A stretch of 49,106 nucleotides of DNA from an uncultured Bacteroidales bacterium (lineage in GTDB: Bacteria > Bacteroidota > Bacteroidia > Bacteroidales > Bacteroidaceae). The notes below the pieces were generated by a model. That model was not told where the DNA came from. It saw only the letters and a program-made list of their open reading frames with translations, and searched no databases. The stretch spans positions 1 to 49,106 of the forward strand of contig CADAJV010000004.1 in assembly GCA_902788275.1 (NCBI GenBank). Reading direction: 5' to 3'. Of this stretch, positions 18,201 through 26,500 are shown one piece after another; position 1 is the stretch's first letter; each line of letters opens with the position of its first letter. Made by a program: the position numbers and the translations under genes.

Positions 18201-18920
18201 ACCTTTGAGGAGAAAGAGTGGGGCCGCTTCCTCATTGGCCCCGCGCAGAATGTTCACGCCATGATCAACGGCACCGCCTCGCCCGTCAAGACCACGGCCC
18301 TCAATGCCGACGGCACACGATGGTATCTCGAGCCCTGCACCACCATCAGCCTCGCCATGAACTCCGCCGGAGTGGCCGGAGCCTATTTCGACTTCGCCAT
18401 ACAGCTGCCCGAGGGACTCCAGGCATACACCGTCAACCATGTCACCCCCGACGGAGTCATCAAGCTCACCGAGCTGCAAGGCATCATACCACCCGGCACA
18501 CCCGTCATACTGCGCGCCTCAGCATACCAGAAGTTTGACGTACCCATCCTCAACACAACCGAGACCATCACAGCCGCCAACAACCTACGGGGCGTGTATA
18601 GCCGAACCACCTCGCTGCCCAAAGGCACATTCTACACACTCAACACCGCCGCAGGACAGCCCGTCATGAAGCGGCCGTCCATCTCCCTCGTTGCCGCCAA
18701 CACCATCTATCTGCCCTTCGAGCAAGGCTTCATGCCCGACCTCGACACCTACACCTTCGACTTCGACGACCTCGTGGACGCCGTCAGCCCCCTCCAGACC
18801 GATGGTCAATCATCAATGGTCAATGGTCAATCAACCTACGACCTCCAGGGCCGACCCGTGCAGACCACAGTCAAAGGGCATATCTACATACGCAACCACC
18901 AAAAAATCATCGAGCAGTAA
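15213..18920 (+). CDS. Large secreted DUF3472-type protein with discoidin-like module
   Basis: Exported protein of 1235 residues with a signal peptide ending near VNAQ (residue 24). Residues about 30-150 (WGNYCYREKGDRYLDAL onward) look like the DUF5077 beta-sandwich, and about 200-400 like DUF3472 (YMGMQTSSP, VLFSVWDNG, and HTHAGGEGSS; then WYKVDTMPEWRY). Residues about 545-650 resemble an F5/8 type C (discoidin) carbohydrate-binding module (ADFRLSLQAPQPVEVSSLSIYW, YLQVRFHQGYD). The rest is unassigned, and the end (TYDLQGRPV ... GHIYIRNHQKI) is a shortened sorting-like tail. Heptanucleotide repeats encode part of the signal peptide and of the linker before the tail. The next gene begins 37 bases on without a terminator, so they form an operon. 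A glycan-binding or glycan-degrading surface role is inference. Confidence 0.82.
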   Translation: MKRFFFLIALTIMINGQLSTVNAQNWQSQTDKMWGNYCYREKGDRYLDALTNQGVMSVMPSDDNIQLAYYWRIPKGKVRADIVWTNNFARFAAMDIVLTYPQTGDTLAVSHVSNSAIKSETHTDDLFGGVVDFPEDDFYRVEIRSPKWSYIKNIQYFTFQRESTDPVMIPRNFGGTSAHLFGIRSTDPEAPAGGAYDWGYVECMAPSKYLCQGTYFMTMGPMNAYMGMQTSSPHGDNDFNKSVLFSVWDNGNTDDDPNLSLYLQSRVMDGNSQAVHTHAGGEGSSASVMFKDQPNWWRQDHWVQFLLNTRPETVTVTVKDSKGQDSTFFYDNILMSTWYKVDTMPEWRYMATIRSSGQSNLLSSWYCFIEPFTSYAGQKLHRVFYRNAMRRAANSGKWYSSNKCDLTNDRYERDFHYDFGRGASQEYPGAFFLDMGAYIHQHDSASAMPLVTDKTCVDTIQVDRLLDRVEQAVLRDSRLDKNWAVNLTADPIPSSTWTILTNQSYRTNVYGDLSALFDDDDLTHCSASPSGSSHADFRLSLQAPQPVEVSSLSIYWAHKYSWRTKYADILTSTDGQNWTLAFESLLIRCEDNTQVSFPHPLTTQYLQVRFHQGYDSNGLSINTLTFRGSFNLDKLKAMAREQIDHAGTFTYFPSADLTDLKAAYANGAATDANAIAIALRNLFNDHQPINYSRLHNLSHISSHRAYCLQNMNGYGTLTANAAGTALTAASASATDSRAQYRAHQDVTDPMANWLIIHDENLSGYYLYNIGAHKFLNLNATGLLSAQPQSLTMRAYGQGYYFSAGTQSAGVTPTDGAAAVSNASAYSQFYVYDNYQQRQPTQLRDSLMALVVPQGKVESYRKNFNQMISAPVGVVGGFTSEDARTALQQAYDNLATDPQGFIQAVENADIIAFDPDNTVYRIRSAYDGLSATPYLTADPTLRLYTKAASNAYDQIFRLQTRNYGYSIHSQGTSLKPTEATYSHTIATTTDPAQRGTYTFEEKEWGRFLIGPAQNVHAMINGTASPVKTTALNADGTRWYLEPCTTISLAMNSAGVAGAYFDFAIQLPEGLQAYTVNHVTPDGVIKLTELQGIIPPGTPVILRASAYQKFDVPILNTTETITAANNLRGVYSRTTSLPKGTFYTLNTAAGQPVMKRPSISLVAANTIYLPFEQGFMPDLDTYTFDFDDLVDAVSPLQTDGQSSMVNGQSTYDLQGRPVQTTVKGHIYIRNHQKIIEQ
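15260..15287 (+). repeat. Heptanucleotide repeat in signal-peptide codons
   Basis: TCAA-type units begin at 15260, 15267, 15274 and 15281 (TCAACTC, TCAACCG, TCAATGC, TCAAAAC), an exact 7-bp period inside the signal peptide of the gene at 15213. The units are degenerate. Confidence 0.6.
18806..18833 (+). repeat. Heptanucleotide repeat in C-terminal linker
   Basis: TCAAT begins at 18806, 18813, 18820 and 18827, giving TCAATGG-type units at an exact 7-bp period. They code for a Gln/Ser/Asn-rich linker (DGQSSMVNGQST) before the sorting-like tail. Confidence 0.75.
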
Positions 18921-18957
18921 AACAATTACAAAACAACAATAAAAGAAAAAAACAACA

Positions 18958-21900
18958 ATGAAAAACAAACTATTACTATTGATTGCACTTGCCTTGACAT
19001 CCTTGGCATGGACAACGGCAAACGCCAGATGGATAGTAGGCGAGCGCAAGAATGCCAGCCAGATTCACGCAGGCGACACCGTAGTGCTGCAGCTGGCCTA
19101 CAGACAACTTTACTCAGACCGCTACCTGCAGATAGCTGACGAGAATTACCCCGACCTTGACCTCATGATTGCCCCTGGCCTCGGTGTAGGCAGCGCCGCC
19201 GTCATCACCTTTGAGGAAGGTCCTAACGACATCCGCACCGACAGCCCCACTTTATATATAAAGATGGTGGCCAACGACAAATACATTGCCAACAAGTACT
19301 ACAACTGGTACGACAAAGGCATGGAGCTTACCGACAACATTGACCAGGCGGCCCCCTTCCAGGTGCTCAACTGCGGCGAGGAGATTCCGTGGTACGACGA
19401 AACGGCCGACAATCCCGAACGCAGAAGATGGAACAGGGAAGATGACGCCATCTGGGACGACAACTCCGTGGGGTTCTCCGTATCGCCCAGCGAGACAACC
19501 TTCGCCTATCTGTCGTTCTGGAGCTACAGCAAGACCATTCCTCGCGCTATCACATGGAGCTACAGCAGCGGCAACCAATGGAACGCCTACGCCGTAACCT
19601 ACGAAGAAGACCTGCGCGAGGATCTGCAGAAGCTTATCGATGCCTATACTGCCGATGCTGAATACATCGGCGGCACCGACCCCGGCTTCTACGCCCAGGA
19701 CAAGGTGGAAGCCTACGAAAGAGTTCTGGAGAACGCACTGCTCATCAGTTATGACCCCAGTTCATCAGACGAACTGCTGCGCAGCACCTACGACGACCTC
19801 AAGGCTGCCCGACTGGACATGATGGCCTCACTCATCCCCATGCAGGAAGGATATTACTACATCCTCAACGATGATGAGAACATTGCCAACAACGGCATTA
19901 CGCCCAAGGCCATGTTCGTCAACGAGATATCCAACAACTATTACTATGGCCCATTCGACGAAAACGACATAAAATTTGTCTATAAGGTTTCGCCGAGAGA
20001 GGATGGCTTCTGGGATGTGCAAAACCTCAAGTCAGACTACATGCTCGGCATTGCTACCGAATTTACCGGCCTCTTCACCGCCACCAACGACCGGTCCTAT
20101 TACACCAAGCTCACCTGCTGGCAGGGCACCGGCTCATGGTATATCGAGACCCACAACGGCACCCGATTCTGGGCGATGACGGCTCGCAACAATCCTGCCG
20201 AATCAGATGAGACCGTTGGCCAGGTTTATGCCTACAACGGCGCAGAGGTAACCAACGCGCCCCACCTACGTTGGGGCTGGCGATTCCAGCGCCTCACTGA
20301 CGAGCAGATGGCCAAGTTCCAGAACGAGAAGGAGCAAGTGGACCGCACCGCTGAGCTAAATGAGCTAGTAAGCGAAGCCAACGACATCTACGCCAAACTG
20401 TTCAACTACACCGTGGGCGACGAAGGCCTCATCAAGGTTGTCAACGGCGGTGCCTACGAGGAGCCCACCGATGAGAGCCAGATAAGGTTTGGCACCGCCA
20501 GAGGAGACGGCGCAAGCTATCTCTACATGGCTGGCAAGTATGAATACCTCATTGATGAGCATGACTCCACCTATATCAAGTGTGGCGATTATATCGACAT
20601 CGATGTCAAGACTCCCGTACAGACCGTTACCTTCAAGTGGGAAACCCGCTGCGCCAGCATGCAGCACGGCACAGCCAATCAGCATAAGTGGGGTGTGGAG
20701 GAGCGTCCCAACCAGATTGAGATCTACGCCTCCAACGACACCGTGGGCGGCAACTGGACCAAGGTGGGCGGCAACACCTTCGGCGGAGTAACCGACGAAG
20801 AGCGCGTCAATCCTTTCCCGCCTGTTGTCTATACCATTGACTTGGGCGAGCCCTACAGATATCTGCGCTACGCCATCATCAGCAATGCCAGCGGAGGCAC
20901 CAGCGCAACGCTGGCCGGTTTCCAGGTTTACGGCTCCGTCATCGACAAGGCCACCTCACAATACTACACCACCGAGGGCATGAGCGATAAGGCCGAGGCT
21001 CTGAAAACCCTGGCCCAAGCCAGCGCTGCCATAGTGGAGGCCAACACCGCCACCGACGAGGATATTCAGAAGATGAAGGATGCTCTGGCAGCAGTAAAGG
21101 AACTCTATGCCGACACCACAGCCCTGGCTGCCCTCATCAGCGAGTGCGAGGTGCTGCTCAGCGGTGTGCAGGTGGGCGACGGCATGGGCCAGCTCAGCGA
21201 CGAGAGCCTCAAGACCAACCTTGAGCAAGCCATCAGCGACGCACGCAACAATGCTTTTACAACACCTGTGTCTGTCAGTGCAGTCAAGGCTGCCGAGGCT
21301 GCCATCAAGGAGGCCAAGTCTGCCTTCATAGCCGGCCTCAACAGCTTTGAGGTGGGCAAGTGGTACTTCATCACCAACCTCGACACCGAGCGCACCGGCG
21401 ACGAGACTGCCGATGACGCATACTGCTATGGCTCAGCCATCTACCTCAACAACAAGCGCCCGGGCAGCAGCGTGACCAAGTGGGGCCTCTTCGACAAGAG
21501 CAGCATGACGCTCAACGCCGACGGCAACCCCAAGGCCATGTGGCGTTTCGTTCCCGTGGAGGGCACCGAATATTACGCCATCCAGAATATGTACAACGCC
21601 TACTACCTGGGCGACTTCGCCGGCGACAATATCAACCTGCCCATCAGCGAGACCCCTGTGCCTTACGATGTTGCATACGTGGGCAACGCCCAGTTCACCC
21701 TCACCCCCATGACCGCCAGCAACAAGGCTGGTGCCAACCTGTGGCCCGAGGGAGCAGCCAACGATGTGGTATGCCACGCTCCCGGCACTCCCGCTTCGGC
21801 ATGGACCTTCGTGGAGGTTATACCCGAGGAGCAGGAGGCCATCTCCATCAGCGACTTCCCCATGAACTACATCGACGTAATGGCCCTGCCCTACAACATC

Positions 21901-22845
21901 AGCGACATTGCCACCTACAACGATGATGTCCACACCTATGCCATCCGCAAGATTACCCAAGAGATGGACGGCGAGGAGACAGTCACCACCGTTGAGCTAT
22001 ACGAAAAGAATGAGTTCGCTGCCGGCGAGCCCTGCATCATTGTGCTGGGCGACACCGCCACCGACAAGGAAATGGAGGACTTCGACCTCATCATACCCTT
22101 CCCCAACGAGATGCTCGACCACAGCAGCTCATTTGTCAGCAACGGTATCCTGGGCGCACTCCATGACCTCAAGTGCAACGACGGCACTGCCATCTGCTCC
22201 GACGGCAAGCACTTCACCGCAGTAGTTGGCGAGGGCCACGGCTTCGGCGCACAGACCGGCGTCATCGACCTCTCCACCTACAGGGGCGAGGTAGCCGACC
22301 AGGAGACAGCCTACACCCTCGTTATCCGCGGAATGGCCAAGCTAAACAATACCCCTGGCGACGTTGACGGCGACGGCAATGTCAACACTGCCGACGTGGT
22401 GGCCGTATATAACTTTATCATCCAGGGCGAGGCCTCCAGCATCACCAAGCAGGCAGCCGACGTTGACGGCGACGGCGATGTCAACTCCGCCGACGTGGTG
22501 GCCATCTATGCCGCCATCATTGGCCCCGTCACCACCGTTCTTGAGACTGCCGACATAATGCCCGAATACCCAGGCGGAGGAGAAGCATGCGCACAGTTCG
22601 TTGGCAACAAGCTGCGCTACCCCATAGAGAGCATAAATAACAATGCCACAGGCATGGAGCTCGCTCGCTTCGTAGTGAATGAAGACGGCACCATCGGCGA
22701 CATAGAAATACTGAAAAGCGTAGATCTGTATTGCGATGCCGAAATAATCCGCATCATCAAGCTGCTGCCCAACTTCACCCCCGGCCAGCAAGACGGCAAG
22801 CCCGTCAAAGTTTGGTACACCCTCCCCGTCACCTTTAACATGTAA
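18958..22845 (+). CDS. Large surface protein with dockerin repeats and TonB C-terminal domain
   Basis: Exported protein of 1295 residues. The signal peptide ends near TTANA (residue 22) and the mature protein starts RWIVGERKNASQ. Segments in order: a repeated beta-rich N-terminal half; a discoidin-like module at about 530-660 (FKWETRCASMQHG, PNQIEIYASND, YRYLRYAIISN); FIVAR-like three-helix modules at about 675-800; a beta-rich block with WRFVPVEGTEYYAIQNMY; two dockerin type I repeats at about 1133-1190 (GDVDGDGNVNTADVVAVYNF and DVDGDGDVNSADVVAIYAAI); and a C-terminal TonB-type domain at about 1197-1295 (PEYPGGGEACAQFV ... LRYP, VVNEDGTIGDIEIL). It is a paralogue of the gene at 23503, which lacks the TonB part. 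No cohesin gene is visible here. It ends at a strong terminator. Confidence 0.85.
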   Translation: MKNKLLLLIALALTSLAWTTANARWIVGERKNASQIHAGDTVVLQLAYRQLYSDRYLQIADENYPDLDLMIAPGLGVGSAAVITFEEGPNDIRTDSPTLYIKMVANDKYIANKYYNWYDKGMELTDNIDQAAPFQVLNCGEEIPWYDETADNPERRRWNREDDAIWDDNSVGFSVSPSETTFAYLSFWSYSKTIPRAITWSYSSGNQWNAYAVTYEEDLREDLQKLIDAYTADAEYIGGTDPGFYAQDKVEAYERVLENALLISYDPSSSDELLRSTYDDLKAARLDMMASLIPMQEGYYYILNDDENIANNGITPKAMFVNEISNNYYYGPFDENDIKFVYKVSPREDGFWDVQNLKSDYMLGIATEFTGLFTATNDRSYYTKLTCWQGTGSWYIETHNGTRFWAMTARNNPAESDETVGQVYAYNGAEVTNAPHLRWGWRFQRLTDEQMAKFQNEKEQVDRTAELNELVSEANDIYAKLFNYTVGDEGLIKVVNGGAYEEPTDESQIRFGTARGDGASYLYMAGKYEYLIDEHDSTYIKCGDYIDIDVKTPVQTVTFKWETRCASMQHGTANQHKWGVEERPNQIEIYASNDTVGGNWTKVGGNTFGGVTDEERVNPFPPVVYTIDLGEPYRYLRYAIISNASGGTSATLAGFQVYGSVIDKATSQYYTTEGMSDKAEALKTLAQASAAIVEANTATDEDIQKMKDALAAVKELYADTTALAALISECEVLLSGVQVGDGMGQLSDESLKTNLEQAISDARNNAFTTPVSVSAVKAAEAAIKEAKSAFIAGLNSFEVGKWYFITNLDTERTGDETADDAYCYGSAIYLNNKRPGSSVTKWGLFDKSSMTLNADGNPKAMWRFVPVEGTEYYAIQNMYNAYYLGDFAGDNINLPISETPVPYDVAYVGNAQFTLTPMTASNKAGANLWPEGAANDVVCHAPGTPASAWTFVEVIPEEQEAISISDFPMNYIDVMALPYNISDIATYNDDVHTYAIRKITQEMDGEETVTTVELYEKNEFAAGEPCIIVLGDTATDKEMEDFDLIIPFPNEMLDHSSSFVSNGILGALHDLKCNDGTAICSDGKHFTAVVGEGHGFGAQTGVIDLSTYRGEVADQETAYTLVIRGMAKLNNTPGDVDGDGNVNTADVVAVYNFIIQGEASSITKQAADVDGDGDVNSADVVAIYAAIIGPVTTVLETADIMPEYPGGGEACAQFVGNKLRYPIESINNNATGMELARFVVNEDGTIGDIEILKSVDLYCDAEIIRIIKLLPNFTPGQQDGKPVKVWYTLPVTFNM

Positions 22846-22880
22846 GCCATGCCTTAATGGCCACTACGCATTCCGACAAC

Positions 22881-22920
22881 CAGTCCCCGCAGGCCCACAA
22901 TCTGCGGGGACTGTTTTTTT
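22881..22920 (+). terminator. Strong rho-independent terminator
   Basis: CAGTCCCCGCAG (22881-22892) and CTGCGGGGACTG (22902-22913) form a perfect 12-bp stem with a nine-base loop and seven T's. It ends the 15213-22845 operon. Confidence 0.95.
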
Positions 22921-22960
22921 CCCATCAGACATAACAAAGGGGCCTCGCCGCAGAAACAAA

Positions 22961-23023
22961 CTCCGAGCACGCGCAAACAAACTCCAAGCACACGCAATTT
23001 AACTCCGTGCTCACGCAAAAAAA
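22961..23023. repeat. 21-bp tandem repeats, three units
   Basis: CTCC begins at 22961, 22982 and 23003, exactly 21 bp apart (units CTCCGAGCACGCGCAAAC, CTCCAAGCACACGCAATT, CTCCGTGCTCACGCAAAA, shown truncated). A worn fourth unit follows. The unit resembles the reverse complement of the GCACGGAGTTAAA unit at 38.9 kb. Confidence 0.8.
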
Positions 23024-23042
23024 GCCCCATCTCACAGTAACG

Positions 23043-23196
23043 CTCCCGCGGGAATAATTTGAAACTCCCGCGAGAATAAACTTTAACTCCCGCGGGAATA
23101 ATGTTTAACTCTCGCGGGAGTTTTAAATTGCTCTCGCGAGTGTTTTAAATTACTCTCGCGGGAGTTTCAAATTATTCCCGCGAGTGTTTTGATTTT
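23043..23196. repeat. 22-bp tandem array with palindromic cores, seven units
   Basis: Units begin at 23043, 23065, 23087, 23109, 23131, 23153 and 23175, exactly 22 bp apart. Each has a core such as CTCCCGCGGGA or CTCTCGCGGGAG, which is self-complementary or nearly so, followed by an AT-rich half (AATAATTTGAAA, TTTTAAATT). No spacers separate the units, so this is not a CRISPR. The rest of the gap up to 23374 holds worn GAG/CACGGGC pieces and no gene. Confidence 0.9.
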
Positions 23197-23374
23197 TGCA
23201 CGGGCTTTTTTGGCGTGAGCTCGGAGTTTCATTTCTTTTCCACGGGCTCTGTTTGAATTTCCGCGCTCTTAGTTTTTTTCTCATTTTTGGTTAAAAACTT
23301 CGACAGGCTCAGTTTTTCTCCTTTGCAGCCGAATAATACGAATTTTTGCCTAATTTTCAGAAAAAGGGGATATG

Positions 23375-23409
23375 TTTGCCATCTGATTACGAATATATTT
23401 GTAACTTTG
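23375..23409 (+). promoter_or_regulatory. Candidate promoter of the second dockerin protein gene
   Basis: TTTG (23375-23378), a 23-bp spacer and TAACTTTG (23402-23409). The spacer is longer than the usual 19-21, and the ATG is 93 bases downstream. Confidence 0.5.
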
Positions 23410-23502
23410 GCAATTGATTGAATATACACGCGAATAACTATTCTGTTAAAATCGTGAAATAGTCTAATTGTCAAATAAATTAACATTTAAACACTTTACT
23501 TA

Positions 23503-26500
23503 ATGAAAAAAATCTTTACCCTTTTGGCTCTCGCCACTATGGCAGCCTCATGGACTACCATGAGTGCACGCTGGATAGTAGGCGAGCGCAAGAGTGCCGA
23601 CCAGCTCAAGGTGGGCGACACTGTGGTGATTGAGCCTGCCAGCCAGGACCGCTGGGCAGGATGGTATCTGCAGGCTGCCGACGATGCCCACAAGGGCTAC
23701 GGCGTGATGGTGAGCGAGGGTCTCGGCATTGGCGACGCAGCTATCATTACCCTGGAGCAAGGTCCTAACGACATCCGCACCGACTCCCCCACTGTGCTGC
23801 TCAAGTTGGTGGGCACCGACGAGTATGTGGACAATCACTACTGGGACTGGCCCGGCGGCGGTTTCCACGCTACTGCTAACATTGAGAAGGCTGCTCCCTT
23901 CCAGTTGCTGACCTGCGCCGAGCCGGCACCGTGGTACGACCCTGCCAAGGGCGACGACTTCGTCAACTGGGGCAACGCGCCCTGGGTAGCTAAGGACGAT
24001 GCCGCGTGGGACGAGAAGTCGGTGGTGCTGAGCGTCTCGCCCAGCGAGACGGACTTCGGCTATGTCAGCTTCAGCAGCGACACGCAGAACTGGGCCGGCG
24101 GCGGCCATATCATTCTGAGCCACTGGACTCACTCCTGCCAGTTTAATTTCTATGAGGTGAAGTATGAGAAGGAGCTGCGCCAGGACCTGGAGGAGCTGAT
24201 CAATGCTTACACCTCATCGGCCATGGACTATGCCGGCGGCTCTGACCCGGGCTACTACGCCCAGGAGGCCATCGACAACTATGAGAGTCTGCTGGAGCAG
24301 GCTATGATGGTCTGCTACGACGCCTCGGCTACTGACGAGCAGGTGGTCAGCATCGGTCAGCAACTCAAGGCCGCACGCGAGGCTATGCTGGCATCGAGCA
24401 TCCCGATGAGCGAGGGCTACTACTATATTATTAATGATATGGAGGAGACCGTCAATCAGGGCGTGGCCGAGAAGGCTATGTATTTCAACGAGGACCGCAA
24501 CCAGATATGGTGGGGTCCCTTCAAGGAGGGCGACATCAGGTTTGTGTTCTATGTCAAGCAGTATGAGGACGGCGAGAACTGGCTGGTGCAGAATCTCAAG
24601 ACTAACCAGTACTTCGGCCCCACGGACGGATACACCAAGCCTTTCGCACCGGCTGTGGAGAACACGTTCTACACTAAGTTTATCCCCTACGAGGGCACGG
24701 GCTCATGGTATCTGCGCACGCACAATGGCGCTGGCCTCTGGGGCATGGGTGCCTATGGCGACCCCAGCTCGTCGGACGACGCCAACAACTATGTCTATGG
24801 CTACAACGGTGCCGAGATTAAAAACAAGCCTCACCAGAAGTGGACCTGGCGCATGAGGAAAATCACTGACCAGGAGACCATCGACAAGTTTATGGAGTAT
24901 AAGAAGCAGGCCGACCGCACCAGCGAGCTCAACAGCCTGGTGAAGGAGGGTACCAGCCTCTATGCCAAGCTCTTCAACTTCACCACCGACACCAGCGAGG
25001 GCCTCATCAAGGTGGCCACCGGCGGCATTGACGAAGAGCCTACGGCTGACAACCAGATAACATTTGCTTCCATCATCAAGGAAGGTCCCGCATGGGCCGA
25101 CAAGTATCAGTTCCTCATTGACGAAAGCGACACTACCTATATGAAGGGCCGCGGCTATATCCAGATTGATATCAGCCAGACCCCGCAGAGCATGGTAAGT
25201 TTCTTCTATCAGCGTCGTGGCGCCAACCAGAAGTATCCCAATGCCGGTGAATGGGGCGAGCAGGAGCGTCCTGCCCAGACCACCATCTATGCTGCCAACA
25301 CCCTGGAGGACGGCGGCGACTGGACACAGGTGGGCACCCTCGACATGAGCGAGCTCGCAGACCCCATCATCGCCTCTATCAACATGGGCAAGGAGTATAA
25401 GTATCTGCGCTATCAGGTTGAGGCCAATAAGACTGGCGGCGGCTTTTTCACCCTGGGCGGTTTCCAGGTCTATAAGGCCAACATCGACGAGGCTACCTCG
25501 CAGTACTCTACCACCGAGGGCCTCAAGGATAAGGCTGACGCTCTGGCTGCCAAGCTAGACGAGAGCAAGGCCATCGTGGCTGCCGACAATGCCACCGAGG
25601 ATGACATCCAGGCTCTGCGCCAGGCCATCAACGCCGTGAGCGAGCTCTATGCTGACACCACTGACCTGGCTAACCTCATCAACGAGTGTGAGGTGCTGCT
25701 TGACGGTGTGCAGGTGGGCGATGGCATGGGCCAGCTGAGCGATGAAGCTCTGGCCACCACGCTCAGGCAGGTGATTGACGCAGCACGCGAGGCGGCTTTC
25801 GTAAGCCCCGTCAACGTGCAGGTTGTCAAGGCCAGCACCGCGGCTGTCAAGGAGGCCAAGGATGCCTTCATGGCAGGCCTCAACAGCTTTGAGGTAGGCA
25901 AGTGGTACTTTATCACCAATCTCGACGACGAGCGCGCCGGCGAGGACGGTGCCGAAGATGCTTTCTGCGGCGGCTCAGCCATCTATCTGGACAAGAATAC
26001 GCCCAATGCCTCCGTCACCAAGTGGGGTCTCTTTGACCGCGCCAGCATGAGTCTCAGCGCCGACAACAACCCCAAGGCTATGTGGCGATTTGTTCCCGTG
26101 GAGGGCACCGAATACTACGCCATCCAGAATATGTACAACGGATACTATCTGGGCGACTTCGCCGGTAACAATATCAATCTGCCCATCAGCGAGAAGCCTG
26201 TGGCCTACGACGTTGCATATGTGGGCAACGCCAAGTTTAACCTCATACCTAAGACCCGCTCTAACAAGGAGAACTACGCCCTCTGGCCCGAGGGTTACGA
26301 GGCTGACGTGGTTTGCCACGTGGCCGACAACGCCGCCGCATGGACCTTTGTGGAGGTTATTCCCGAAAAGCAGGAATCTATCGTGCTCTCTGACTTCGCC
26401 TTCAACCTGCTTGACGTGATGACCGTGCCCTACAACATCAGGGACATTGCCGAGTATAACGAGGACGTTCACACCTATGCCATCAAGAAGGTAACACAGG

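Noticed and set aside
23043-23196. CRISPR array
   Set aside because: Units follow each other without unique spacers, each unit is only 22 bp, and no cas genes are present.
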